From Stichopus chloronotus (taxonomy: Eukaryota; Echinodermata; Holothuroidea; Aspidochirotida; Stichopodidae), in the NCBI GenBank assembly GCA_021234535.1, contig CM037850.1, positions 17,779,990-17,843,989 of the forward strand: a stretch of DNA of 64,000 bases, written 5' to 3'. Made by a program: the position numbers and the translations under genes. The notes below the pieces were generated by a model. The model searched no databases. It had not been told where the DNA came from and was given only the letters and a program-made list of their open reading frames with translations. Positions within the stretch are counted from its first letter, which is position 1. Every line of letters begins with the position of its first letter. Of this stretch, positions 39,101 through 49,218 are shown piece by piece.

Positions 39101-40435
39101 TTCCTTCTGGGTGGCGCCATTACACAATCAAGCACAGAGCTGTTTCATGTCATAGTACCAATATATAATACATGGCATCTTCTGGTGGTAGAAGGAATAC
39201 ATGGCAGTCTGGCAGATAACTGTAGTCTTTGGCTGAAGACAAATGCCTTGTAGGTAGATCAGTGCCAAAGGTTACCAAAGCATAGGGATAGCTTGGGTGG
39301 AGATACATGAGCAAAGAGTGATTTATGTTGTAATTTCACTGCAAGAGTTCAAATACCAGAAAAAAACAGGCAAAGTTCCATCCCCCAAATTTCATTTACA
39401 AACAAATTGAGTGTGTTGAAGCTACAATCCTCCACAAGCCCTGTGCTTCACATCTCAGTGTTGAATCTTTGAAAAATTTGAACTACAGCAATGAATGGGG
39501 GGGGGGGGGTTGGGGACGAACAGGGTTGCAGGTAGGTAGAATATTGGTCTCAGTTTGCTTGTTTCCCCTTCTTTGTCCCATGTTTCTGCTGTTTTGTCCC
39601 ATCAAGGATTGTAGATGTACTCGGTAAACCAATTTAGTATTTTCTTGCTGTCACTTTAACTTGAGTAATATATACATTCAGAATTTCTTCAAAGAAAGTC
39701 GTCTTTGTGGAACTGACCCTTTATGGTTCTAGATGGATGAACTTCCTTTCCCACCACTGAGAGGTAATACAAAGCAAAAGCAAATTCCAAGACAGACTGT
39801 CACCCCTCTCCGTGTACGGCCATCTCCTTGTGCATACGGTGAATCTCCGCCCATGGATCTATCTCCCTTAATGGAACAAAACTTGGAGGATACAGCAGTA
39901 AAGGAAAATTCAAGAACAAAGCAGTCTGTGGTATGTTTAGTCAGTAATTTTGGCTCTCCTCTTGTTATGTTATAGTGAGTGGTTCAGATCCTACATACCC
40001 TTTCCCCACCACTACCAATAAATGTTCAATTGAGAACATACTGTGAATGTGGATCACTTGTATTCACCAGTTTTCCTTGATAGTGTCTCATAACTTTTAT
40101 CTTCATGAAAGTCCTTAGGAACTGTTAAGGTTTGATCCTTTAACAACAGTATTTGTGGATATATTGCCCCAGCCAAGATAAATTTTCTCTACAAAATCAA
40201 GGAAAAGTCCCAGTCCTCTCAAGTCATCATTATGAATTTTTTTTCTTGCATGAAGGTTCAGTGCGATGCAGGAAACACGAGGAAGACACCAAAGAAGGCA
40301 TTCCGAGTCAAAAGCTGGGGGGATTCCCCTTACAGAAAGAAGAAGAAAAAGATCACACCCACAAAGTTAGCAAAAGCGAAGAAGCAGGATATCTCTTGGT
40401 TTGAAAGTGATGCAGTATTCGGATTTTTTGAATAG
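14966..40435 (+). CDS. SYCP1: Synaptonemal complex protein 1, complete coding region in 23 exons
   Basis: SYCP1 forms the transverse filaments of the synaptonemal complex that hold homologous chromosomes together in meiotic prophase. Seen: 23 exons join in one frame of about 1061 codons (vertebrate SYCP1 is just under 1000): 14966-15124, 17655-17984, 18172-18239, 21817-21949, 22342-22411, 24435-24508, 25650-25758, 26157-26281, 27242-27400, 28785-28901, 29571-29675, 30812-30915, 31566-31683, 33224-33376, 34111-34299, 34594-34656, 35115-35288, 35735-35827, 37003-37152, 37522-37654, 38546-38727, 39733-39930, 40256-40435. The conserved EAEKIRRWKV block starts the coiled coil, and Lys/Glu/Gln-rich heptads fill exons 2-20. 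The tail is basic and proline/serine-rich. Exon 9 may end at 27409 (GTAAAT donor) and exon 10 may start at 28798. The last exon may start at 40262. The acceptor at 14947 implies an upstream untranslated exon, which I could not place. Confidence 0.9.
15895..16475 (+). repeat. Dimeric tandem repeat, about 260-bp period
   Basis: Each roughly 130-bp subunit begins near a GCATGATT..ATATGG/AAATGG sequence, at about 16013, 16150, 16285 and 16410. Alternating subunits resemble each other best. One type has CACTACCACAGTG then TAATTTGACAAA (15953 and 16212); the other has AGGAGAAGAAGCAT or AGGAGAAGAGGCAT (about 16133 and 16396). The pattern is B-A-B-A. It sits in SYCP1 intron 1. Confidence 0.7.
17655..17984 (+). 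CDS. SYCP1: SYCP1 exon 2, head and start of the coiled coil
   Basis: 110 codons, phase 0 on both sides. The first half is Gln/Pro/Thr-rich and disordered-looking. The second half carries the best family match: EAEKIRRWKV, then ELKQQEQKLRDS, then ESQRQSLLELQ, which line up with EAEKLKKWKV, ELKQKEKKLQEN and EAQRKAIQELQ of vertebrate SYCP1. In vertebrates this N-terminal helical region mediates the head-to-head contact of transverse filaments at the midline. The acceptor lacks a strong pyrimidine tract, so the left border is the less certain one. Confidence 0.88.
18172..37152 (+). CDS. SYCP1: SYCP1 exons 3-19, central coiled-coil rod
   Basis: Seventeen short exons encode almost nothing but charged heptad-type helix. 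Recognisable alignments with vertebrate SYCP1 include LSNKFEELSIEH (exon 5), EKLAIESENSDL (exon 13), IQKLEGAVLDLEKKLSSIED (exon 15) and the AACEQQMKEVGATLERYK region (exon 17). Most introns here are phase 0 and most exons are a multiple of three long, so exon skipping would usually keep frame. Proline is almost absent across the rod, as expected for a continuous coiled coil. Confidence 0.88.
19274..19810 (+). repeat. Diverged direct duplication in SYCP1 intron 3
   Basis: Two copies begin ATCTAAGCGGA or ATCTAAGCGG (about 19274 and 19650) and continue in parallel through an ACTCC..AGATGG segment, a GCATTCACCCAGCCTT / GCATTGTCCAGCCTT segment and AATAGGGAT..CATGTCTGCA (about 19400 and 19757). Spacing is about 355-376 bases with indels. 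No transposon ends are recognised. Confidence 0.65.
23409..23646. mobile_element. Non-autonomous hAT-type MITE (238 bp)
   Basis: The ends are perfect 16-bp terminal inverted repeats (CAGGGGTGGGCAACCT and its complement), flanked by identical 8-bp target duplications ATCTAGGA at 23401-23408 and 23647-23654. The CAGGGGTGGGCAA end with an 8-bp duplication is typical of hAT superfamily elements. The interior is GC-rich near both ends (CGGCCCGC motifs) and codes for nothing. It lies in SYCP1 intron 5, and the intact duplication suggests a fairly recent insertion. Confidence 0.9.
26821..26894 (+). other. SYCP1: Candidate poison exon in SYCP1 intron 8
   Basis: A long T-run with TCTCAAATAGCAG precedes the segment, and a GTAAGA donor follows it. 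The 74 bases are open (starting ATGGTTGTGATG) but are not a multiple of three. Between phase-0 neighbours, inclusion shifts frame and meets a TAG eight codons into exon 9. It does not resemble the rod. It may be a decoy, or a real alternative exon that lowers expression outside the germ line. Confidence 0.4.
28188..28647. mobile_element. Possible DNA-transposon remnant with short inverted ends
   Basis: ACCTGTCAAC at about 28188 is matched by its complement GTTGACAGGT at about 28638-28647. Next to the left end is a CCGGGAGACTTCTGG..ATCTCC segment of the kind seen at the ends of some non-autonomous DNA elements. No clean target duplication is visible. It lies in SYCP1 intron 9. Confidence 0.35.
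31107..31561 (+). repeat. 30-bp minisatellite, about 15 copies, ending at a splice acceptor
   Basis: The unit is close to CCTGTATGAACTGAGCTCTA plus TTAATGAATA. Copies run without break from 31107, mostly 30 bases long, with one 5-base insertion near 31375. The final, most diverged unit (31532-31561) supplies the pyrimidine tract CTCTATTTATTTCTATTAG used by SYCP1 exon 13 at 31566. Because the unit is divisible by three, part of the array stays open on both strands (decapeptide YELSSINEYL on plus), which makes false open frames. Confidence 0.93.
37522..38727 (+). CDS. SYCP1: SYCP1 exons 20-21 joined by a probable GC-AG intron
   Basis: Exon 20 (37522-37654) leaves the coiled coil and turns Thr/Pro/Lys-rich (VTPKTPLS). 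Exon 21 (38546-38727) continues with KLKTPSHGILKSG, then AKKRSRVMF and an acidic DSDSSTSQ stretch, parallel to KKRKTAFEF and DSSETADLL in vertebrate SYCP1. The frame requires exon 20 to end in phase 1. The only good donor in that phase is TCTG followed by GCAAGT, a GC donor; the nearby GT of GTATAC would put a stop into exon 21. Confidence 0.75.
39733..40435 (+). CDS. SYCP1: SYCP1 exons 22-23, C-terminal tail
   Basis: Exon 22 (39733-39930, 66 codons) is Pro-rich and hydrophilic (MDELPFPPLRG at its start). Exon 23 (40256 or 40262 to the TAG at 40433-40435) encodes RKTPKKAF, then a very basic run (YRKKKKKITPTKLAKAKK), and ends WFESDAVFGFFE. In vertebrates the C-terminal region binds DNA and anchors SYCP1 in chromosome axes, and it also contains a KTPK motif. 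The basic run here fits that role. The aromatic/acidic end has no clear match in mammalian SYCP1 as I know it. Confidence 0.82.
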
Positions 40436-40499
40436 TTTGCTCTCATCTTACAGCATGATTTGTTTCATTCTTGGGAATGTTTGCATGACACTCACAAGC

Positions 40500-40505
40500 A
40501 ATAAA
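40500..40505 (+). terminator. SYCP1: Likely SYCP1 poly(A) signal
   Basis: AATAAA lies 65 bases after the SYCP1 stop codon. This would give a short 3' untranslated region. Other AATAAA-like text further on cannot be excluded. Confidence 0.5.
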
Positions 40506-40519
40506 TAGAAAGAGAGGAG

Positions 40520-42570
40520 GGCATACAGATACATCTAGTCATTGTAGTGGTGGCGAATTGTCTGGAAACAACTACGTCGCACTATCACACATGGGGTTGA
40601 CAAAAGTCACCCTTTAACTATCAAAAGTTGTTCCAAACAAGGCAGTATTCCTGGATTCTCCTTGTGGTTGGGTAGTGTCAATGTTCATGTCAAATCTGTG
40701 ACTGCAACAGCCTGTATATCCCCTTTAATTCATTTAGTTATGGACTAGCTGTCACAATGAAGAGAATTTGCCATTTTTAAATAGATGCTATTGTTTGTTT
40801 TCATATTTGAAGTTATGTCACTCTGAGGCAGTACGACTTTCAAATGTAAATTATTTATCACGTATACACGATAACTTAAAGGAAACATGGAAACATATTA
40901 GCAACAAAATCAAAGTTCCATTTCATATCTTCAAGGAATCATTTATATTTATGTTTAAGAGAGTGAGATTTTATGTATAGCTATTCCATTGTCCAATGTA
41001 CTGTAAGGGTGAAATTGAAAGCCATATTTTCCTTAAAATATTTATTAAAATATTATTAAAATATTTTCATGATTTCTTTGATTTCCTGCTCACATCATTT
41101 GAGCTAATGTCGATTTCACTTTATCCGAAAACTATATTTTTTCCTGTTTCACATATTTCAGTTGCTGCATATGGTAAAAAATTCTATTATAAAGTATTTT
41201 TGTGACAGAGGTAAGATAACAACAAGACCAGTTTTTTCATGACTAAATTTTTTGAAAAAAACTTGATAGTCTCTGCTACCTGTGAGTTAAAATTCAAAAA
41301 AGTGCATTTGTGATTGATGATTGGAAAATTAACAAACACAACCAGCTGCTCTCAGGTAATATTCCAACCCTTAAAAGTCTTTGAATTTTGTTTCGAAGTT
41401 TAATGTTAAAATATTTTTGTTATTTTGTTCACTGTAGACTGTAAATAAGCTGTTTTGATGATAAAGACAAGTTTATCTTTTCTTGAGACTATTAGGTCTA
41501 CTTCAGCTCTTTGTTTCCAGATGTCATAAAGCAGACCTTTTAGCTTAGTAGTTAAAATGAAGAAACCAGTGACTAATACGACAAAATAAGCAAAGAACAG
41601 AGCAAGTCATTCGCATATTGTTGATATTCAACTTGTTCTCTTTACAAAATGTACACATACTCCGACTATAATCTTATATCATAAAAAACATTAAAACACC
41701 CTTACAAAGTACAATATAAAATTACACATGATGTGATTTGGATAAAAAAAAATGCACTGTTTAACCAGCACAGCCTTGATATTGTCTAAGGTAACTGCAA
41801 ATGCTATACCTGCTTTCCTGCATTGTCCAAAGTGTTGAGGCAAATTGGAAGTGAGTGTTATCAATATTCAGAAGACATAAGTGGCTTGTTTAAGTTTTGT
41901 GCAATGACAAAACCTATTCAAGGTTCACTTTGCACCAAAGTTAAGTCTGATTTTGTTTCATAAAATAGTGAAAACTGTCACACTGAAAGCTGTCACACTG
42001 TCACACTGAAAGCTGGTATTTGAAGCATTTCAAAGTTGAAGTGCCAGACATGAGCAAGGCTAAATGGTGATATTTGTCTGAAATTTCTCAAAACATAGTT
42101 CCATTAGGAATGAGATTGGAAATTACATGTGTACGAAAACTCAATTTTATGGCACTCCTTTAAACAAATGCGACAGTTGCACTACCCAACTTAGGTGACA
42201 TTGTACAATTTACCCCAGGTCTTCAATTAGTGATGGAAGTGACATGACAAAACTACATTAGAAAAAAATACAACTTTGACAATTGTACGACAGTAATGGA
42301 AGGACTGTGTGAGAGCATCAGCATACATACTGTAATATAATTTATAGAACTAATGTTCTACATGAAAATATTTGTTCATAGGCACCTGAGAAGCAGTAGA
42401 ATCAGTTACCAAGGAGTAAGCAGTCTAGGAGAAAACAGCACCGTGTGTTAGCAATGTGGTCACTAATGAAACGTATTTTCTCACAATTTATGTACAAATA
42501 TTTACAACTCTGTGAAACGCAGCTTGAATCCTTCAAATGTATTGTTAGTTACTTCTCACATGATTCACAA
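40520..42570. other. Interval between the convergent SYCP1 and ODF3 genes
   Basis: AT-rich, with no splice-bordered exon seen. A partly duplicated CTGTCACACTGAAAGCTG segment lies near 41974-42013. The two genes transcribe toward each other with about 2 kb between their predicted ends. Confidence 0.6.
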
Positions 42571-42571
42571 T

Positions 42572-42577
42572 TTTATT
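42572..42577 (-). terminator. ODF3: Likely ODF3 poly(A) signal
   Basis: AATAAA on the minus strand, about 140 bases beyond the predicted 3' untranslated acceptor. Confidence 0.4.
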
Positions 42578-42714
42578 TTAATGAAATTTTCATTTAGTGT
42601 TGAAGTTATCATTTCTCAAAGATTGTAGGTCAGTTCTAAATAAATGTCCTCCTTCTCATATATGTCCATCTTTGTTGTCCATTTCTTCAATAGTCGGAAT
42701 CCTCCGCCAGCAAG
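42578..42714 (-). other. ODF3: Probable spliced 3' untranslated exon of ODF3
   Basis: A donor (GTG then GTAAGTATG on the minus strand, exon ending at 43729) follows the ODF3 stop by eleven bases. A strong acceptor (long T-rich tract, TTCATGCAG) ends at 42715. Together they predict an intron in the 3' untranslated region from 43728 to 42715. The junction is too close to the stop to trigger nonsense-mediated decay. Confidence 0.5.
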
Positions 42715-43739
42715 CTGCATGAAAAACAAGAAAAAGAACATTGGTTTCAATTACAAAGTTTTCAGTCAGTAAGAGAAAGAGGAATCCACACATGGATGTC
42801 ATTTTGGTTAAGACCCTCCCCCAACCCCCCCCCCCCTCCCCAAAAAGAAAGAACAGTATGAAGATAGATAACCTCAAGTTCTTTTTAGCACAATAACCTT
42901 CCTTTCAGGTAGGGGCTGGGAACACATTTGAACATTCAGTGAAATATTGCAACAAAATTCTGGTAACTTTCCATACTCCTCTTGAATCAGAATGTGTGCA
43001 TGATTCTTTTCGTACTTCACTAAAGTAAACTTGGGCCTGTGCATTTATGCTTATGTTTGTGGCTCCAGGGTGGTCGCAAGCACAATTTGAGGGCGGGCTG
43101 ATTGTTTGAAATGGCAACTGTACTGCACCCTACCCACATGGAATCTACACTTTATTTCAGCTATTTACTTTGTGCATGTTATGATTGCAATGCATTTTGA
43201 GATCAGGTTATCGTGATGCTTAAAATCAGATTCACAGCACAATATTCGGGAACAGGTCATGGTCAAAGGGTTTGTTGTATGTTTTTTTCTGAAATTATTT
43301 TAGTATTGGTTGGAAGCCAGCAATTTTAGGGTCCATGTCACTTGTTCCATACCAGTGTTGTTAGACATGACCAGCATGGTGATCACCCTGTGTGGGTTAA
43401 AATATCATAAATCAAAACTGCTATGGCTGATAGATCAATAGTGCCTTTCCAATAGTATGTTTCTTTCTCAAGAAGCATTTCCCTTTTCTGTGGTCTTCTA
43501 CCTTTTCTTTCAAGGGACATGTTGATCTCGAACTTGATAACAATTATTGGCCTGTGACCAGAATGCCAGAAACCAAAATGCCCCAAGTATATGAGGAAAA
43601 ACATGAAATGTTTTGCCACATGCTGAGCATTTTTGCACAGTGGTAGATTAAAATAAGCTCTACAGAGATCTTCCCCTACATTTTTACACTGATTCAGGGT
43701 TGGTTCAACATCAATTTGGCATACTTACCACTTCATCTA

Positions 43740-46459
43740 TTAATCAGTTGGTTCAAAGATATTTGGTGTTGTGTATTCTGAATGCTTGATTCCAAACGAG
43801 AACGATGGATACTTTCTCTTGTTAATAACGACCTGAAAATGAGAAGAAAGTCAACAGTGAGTCAACAACACTATTGAGTACAGATGCACCAGAAAAACGC
43901 CGACCGCCCAGCCGGATAGTGAAATAAAATCCGTTTGAAGTCCGGCCAGATATATTATTTTTTAACACTTTGTTACACTTGTCTGACCAGAAGATGTTAC
44001 TACAAAGTGTCAGAGCATGACCCAAACTCTGAACTGATTTGCTTTATAATTTTGTAAAATGTCTGCAAAATATACAGCATCTTTCCCACAAGATTCCATT
44101 CCTTGGCACATAAAAGTAAGGATATTATCAATTTTAGCAGCACACACAGAATTTGTTAATATTTGTGAACAAACTTAATTTTGTACCAAGTCCATAGATC
44201 TAGTACATTTAGATGTTGTACTTTGAAAAATAGAAAACCCTTATATGCACTTATTTTCTTAAACTTGCATTTGCAAAACTCCAGTCCAGCCAGATTTCAA
44301 GTAAGATCTAGCAAACTCCAATCCCAGGTAAATCTGAAAGTTAAGATGCAGTGCAAACCTAATAAAGCACAAGGTGCAACGACACAACCACAGATAAAAT
44401 GACTGGAGTACCTACATTAGGCCTTTGAATTTTGAGGCATGCAATTTTCTGCACTAACAGCAAAGGATGGGAACTCAAGATAAATTATTAAAGATTATAA
44501 AACAGCACACTTTGAAAATATCAAACTCGATGCCTGCTACAAAATGTCAGCATCTTATAAAGAAAAAGCATATACTGTATTTACCTTTTCTGGGCTGTGA
44601 GCTCCAGGTCCTGGTTTACGTGTGGCATCACTGGGCATAACATTCCTTCCTGTCATGGAATACTGTGGACTCTTCATCTTATAGATGCTAGGATTTGTTA
44701 CATTGTATGTGCAAGGACCTGGTGTCTTCTGCAGATCAGCATCAAAGCCTCCAATTTTACTCCTTCCGGTTATAGTGTACACTGGTGCAGAGTTCACCGC
44801 AATTGATCTCCCACCCAAAATTTGAGGCAATGTGTAGTTGTTAGGGGCTGTGAATGATAAAATGGTTGGATTGACATTTTTAGTTTGGCAAATCCTTGTC
44901 TCCGATAATGTTGACAATGCAAAGCCTGATTATCTAAACTCATGGGTCGTTGGGATACACTTCTAGTCCTAAATGTCAATTTAACATTTCTCATTACATT
45001 TTATTTGCGTGATAAAAACAACCCCAAAAATTACCAGCAAAGGAGAAATTTATTATGCAGAGATGTGATGACAAACTAAATTTAGAAAACAGCTACAATA
45101 CATGCCTCTACCTGTAAGTGCATATTGTTTGCCTTAATGCAAACTAACTGCTGTGTAATGTTAAACCATGGGGTAGGTAAGTACTGTAAACTTTGCACAT
45201 ATGACATTGCAACACCATTTCATTGCATCCTTTCTCTGCCAGTTCTACAAATAAAGAAAAAACTTTTTCTCAGTTTCACCCCATGAACTGAAAATCTAAC
45301 CAAACTTAACTTTTTATGAAGGGATAATTTTGAATCTTTGGATCATAGGTATGGATCAATGGAGTTGCTCAAAGTGTGATATTTTTTCAAAAATTTCATT
45401 GTGCTACAACATTACAAATGATAAACAGAAATGCCTTTGCCAAATATGACAATATCAAAATAACCAAGTAATGACCCTGATATCACAAGCAACACATCAA
45501 ATATTTAATTGAAACTTTCACTATCTGAGTGTTTTGGTCTTATTCTTTCATTTTAAAGCATTTTTTTACTAGTGCAGGCCTATAATCTTTAAAATCCTGT
45601 TGCAGTTTTCAATGCTTCCTTTCATAATGGTAAGACTTTACTCATCCCTTTAAAATAGCAACACAGGGAATGGTCCTACCATCATGTGGCAGTTTAAAAC
45701 AAAACTTCCTTCCCTCATGTTCATGTTCAGATGACTTCATGACTAATGCACTACCTTGATTGCAAATAGACCCACTGCACTGACGTGACATAAGAACGAA
45801 CAAAGGGCGCCCTCCTTAAGGCAAACAAACAGTACACATTGCTACACTAGGCACATGTAGATCAAATGACAGAGATGCCTCACATGCAGACGTGCATGTG
45901 GTAAATTTAGTAGCTTATCGTTGAGGAGGGCACTTCACTGTATCACTGTGACATCACATGCAAGGGGTCTATAGACTGCAGACTGTAACAAAGCAAATAT
46001 GGTTACCATGGAAACAGTTTACTGGAAAAGTTTTCAAATTCATGTGAAGTGATGCCTACCTGGACACTTGTCAAACTTTGAGCCTTTCGTCCTACTACCA
46101 AAGGAATATGCTGGTGCGGACAAATGAGCTGATTTGCCTGCTTTCTCTGGCGAATATCTTCCTGGTCCTGGAGTGCTGAAAAGCAGAGGGTCTTTTGGAC
46201 GACTGTACAACGAATAATGGGGCTCTCCATTGGCACCAAACCTGGATATCCTGGGGTCTACTAAATATCTTGGGCCAGGGCTGCAGTCATCTGAGAATTT
46301 GTGATGTCTAATACCAAAACTGTAGGCAGGTGCCTCCTTTTTCCTGATGTCATGCTGTGTTGTGCCTGTGTTGCTTGGCAATGCATATCTTGGGCCAGGG
46401 CTGGCAAACATTGCAGCGATGGGTCCCCTCGCTTTTGTGGGTTGGTATGCGTCAGTCAT
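43740..46459 (-). CDS. ODF3: Outer dense fiber protein 3 / CIMAP1-type SHIPPO-repeat protein, complete
   Basis: ODF3-family proteins are sperm-tail and cilium proteins with repeated PGP-containing SHIPPO motifs; recent structures place CIMAP family members in axonemal microtubules. Seen: three coding exons, 46060-46459, 44585-44847 and 43740-43832, join in frame (phases 1 and 0) to 251 codons, against about 254 in human ODF3. Motifs in order: RGPIAAMFASPGPRY, KEAPAYSFG, CSPGPRY, STPGPGRYSPEK, then after the first intron GRSKIGGF, KTPGPCTY, KSPQYSMTGR and KPGPGAHSPEK, and in the last exon FSFGIKHSEYTTP. All match ODF3 in order. One SHIPPO PGP is altered to PAP at the first exon junction. ODF3B-like paralogues are possible, but the length and the C-terminal motif favour ODF3. 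Confidence 0.93.
46002..46015. promoter_or_regulatory. Second X-box-like motif, in ODF3 first coding-intron
   Basis: GTTACCATGGAAAC differs at two positions from the classic GTTGCCATGGCAAC. It lies 45 bases past the donor of the first coding exon, inside the transcribed region. Confidence 0.35.
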
Positions 46460-46468
46460 TTTTGGTTT
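46460..46468 (-). other. ODF3: Short ODF3 5' untranslated segment behind an acceptor
   Basis: An acceptor, TTTCTTTACAG on the minus strand, lies only nine bases before the ODF3 ATG. The transcript therefore starts in a separate upstream exon. Confidence 0.65.
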
Positions 46469-46499
46469 CTGTAAAGAAATTGTAAATCAACATGAGAGT

Positions 46500-48650
46500 A
46501 CAGCAGGGGACGGGCTTTGCAATAGCTCCAATTTATGCCCCAGGACTACAACAATTTTATTCCCTATCATGAGTGACCAACCTTCTTTAGTCCATAAGAA
46601 ACTATCAGATACAATACTTTTCAAATGTGGGAGGAAATGTCCTCTGCTCATATCTGGGAGGATTAATTTTTGTGAAATGAGACAGGAAAAGTACATTTCA
46701 ATGTTCTTTCATCAAAACCCTGTTTTATTATCAATTGTTTTTCAAATCTACCTGATGTACTACTATATGTCACTTGATTCATTGATTCAATAGGATGTCT
46801 CAGTAATTGCTATACAGTTCAGGGCCATTTTGCTGCAAACTGGGAGGGAATCTTCCACCTCGATTGGATTTTTTGAATGGAGAATTGTCCAATCCATCTG
46901 CTCAATGCAAGCCTGACACACACTGTGTATACACCAACTCCTGAGTATCTAACTGCACACTATGGAGCAGACTAGCTGCTTATCAATGTAATATCAGACA
47001 AGAAGATTATTCAACACTGGCTGCCTGGACTGACATAATTACTTCCATACTCATGATCACAATCACCTTCCTCCATTGCCTTCTCAGGTTACTACAAATC
47101 TAACTGTCAGTCTAGACCTTGCTTCTAGAATTACAGCTGGTCTTGATGGTAACAATTTGTTATTGGACATTCATGGTTAAGTGACTTTGAGATTCACCTC
47201 ACAGGAAGAAACTGTGGCTGCAATGGTCAGGCAAAAATGAAGTGCAGACAAGCAATTGGTCATCTGAGCTTTGTTAATAAGGCAAGTGACCAATTGAAGT
47301 ATCTACTTTACTAGGAGGTCAGCTGAGGACAAGTTGATACAAATGACAGAACCATCATCGACCTTCATACTGCAGTTGATGCGTACAAGATGTGCTACTT
47401 TATTAAGTTAAGACTTCTAGTCTTGATTGAAGGGTCAAGCAAGTGACATGCTTTTTGGGAAGTGAAAAAAAAGAGTTGTTATTGTCTCTGTTAAGAAGCA
47501 TGAACATACTAAGACACTGCATGTTTGATTTCTTTGCCACTTGTTAGTTGTCACTATAAATTTGGGAACAATGACTTTTTTCCTATATAAGTAATTTCAT
47601 TTAAAAAATATAAAGCTTTGATTCTCTCAACCAAATATTGTAATTCTTAGTTTCAGTCCACAAAACTTTATTTAGTTGATTTAGCCTTACCCATCACAAT
47701 GATGTTAAAACATTTTATGTGTTGAAGCCATTCCTGTTACACAAGGGCTGAAAATCTTTTCCATCGAGCTCCTGTCTTCACATATCCTATTTGTATATAT
47801 ACAGTATATCTATATTTGCAATGACTTTGTTACCAACCCAACTTTTAAAGATAAAACTCCATTATGCCCCAAAATTTGATCAATGCCATTTTGCCTATGT
47901 CTAGGAGATGCCTACAAGGAGAGTGCATCATAAATGTCATACTAACTTAACTGTTCAACTTTCATAGGCCTATCCAAAATGTCATTTCAAATATTTCTAT
48001 TTTTTCTTTTTCTAAATAGAACTAACGTTTAAGGGTATGCCTACATAGGTTGATCGACCAAAAATTGTGGTACTGATGTAGCCTGCACCTCTCTGTTCTA
48101 AGTCCCCTACGCACATTTTCGAAATACAGCAAAATTTATTGCACAAAAATTGGAAAAGGCAATGGTGGTGTGTGAAGTTAATAATATAACAACTTTATGG
48201 GCAAATGAAGAACAAAAGCCCCATAAGATGACATGCAATCCAGATCCAAAATAAAATCATAACCAAACTAATTCCCAACAAAGTCCATCATAATCTGATT
48301 CTGTCATACTACAGTCACGATAAAACTTATCAATGTTGCAATTAATATCACTTCAAGAAAAGTTAGACAAATTCATCACGAGCTATGATTATGAAAGAGT
48401 AAGTTACCATACCTCTAGTCTAGAGTCTAGAGAGGCTAACTTTTACAGACTAACGCAGTAACGGCTTATGTGTGTTGCTATGTATTGCATTGTACTGTCA
48501 CACCAGTATGACTTCTTGTCACGGGTCCCGTACAAGGATCGGAGTATCGCCATTTTTATGACAAAATACCCTTCTCAGTAGATGTAATTGTACTTAACGA
48601 TGAATCATTTACATACATGAAGGAAAATATCTGTTAATTTGCATTAGCGA
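46500..48650 (-). other. Predicted ODF3 5' intron, nothing else seen
   Basis: Open frames here, including one antisense to the first coding exon, lack splice context and known motifs. A short TA-rich patch lies near 47795. Confidence 0.5.
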
Positions 48651-48655
48651 CTTAC

Positions 48656-48900
48656 CTAATAAGCAAACTTTAGAAAAGGTATTACTTCGATCCTAACACT
48701 GGTTGAGAAATGTTCCTACCCGGTAAGTTCCACGTCTTGTAGCTGTGTAAGTGATGTTTCTTATGAGATTCCAGTGCGCGCCCCGCACTATAGTGTGCTA
48801 GTATGTACACAACACGCAACAATGCCCCCAAACTCAAGTTACCTAGCAACCAACGCTTCTTGACGACAAGGCCGTGCAGAGTAAACTTTGAGACTTGGCC
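48656..48900 (-). other. ODF3: Probable ODF3 first (untranslated) exon and promoter area
   Basis: On the minus strand a strong donor (TTAG then GTAAGTCGC) closes a candidate exon at 48656, which would splice to 46468. An RFX X-box lies about 185 bases upstream of that donor, which fits a cilium/flagellum promoter. The right limit of the exon is unknown. Confidence 0.45.
48838..48850. promoter_or_regulatory. RFX X-box in the presumed ODF3 promoter
   Basis: GTTACCTAGCAAC fits GTNRCC(0-3)RGYAAC exactly with a one-base spacer. RFX factors are established activators of ciliary and sperm-flagellar genes through this motif. The position close to the presumed ODF3 start supports function. Confidence 0.55.
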
Positions 48901-49218
48901 GTATCGATCCATGGTTAAGAGGGCCGTCGTTGCGCACACAAATACTCACGTACTGTGACGTTGAAAACGTCACACTTAGGTTCTCCAAAGGTTACGGCAT
49001 GGTGAAACAAGCTGGGGATTTGAGTGGATATGAGCATGTGGCAAGAATAGGCTATCCAGATAGCGTATAAAGGGCGCAGTAGTTACAACAGTGCCTGAAC
49101 GATCGCAAAGTCATTTATCGCCAAGTCGGTTGTTTTCATTTAGTTTAGTAGAAAAAAAGGATCAGGAGGGAAATTAAGTCCCCATCTAGGACCCTGAAAA
49201 AAAAATACAAAAATCAAA

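Noticed and set aside
46347..46793. 148-codon plus-strand open frame
   Set aside because: It is antisense to the first ODF3 coding exon and runs on into intron, with no known motif.
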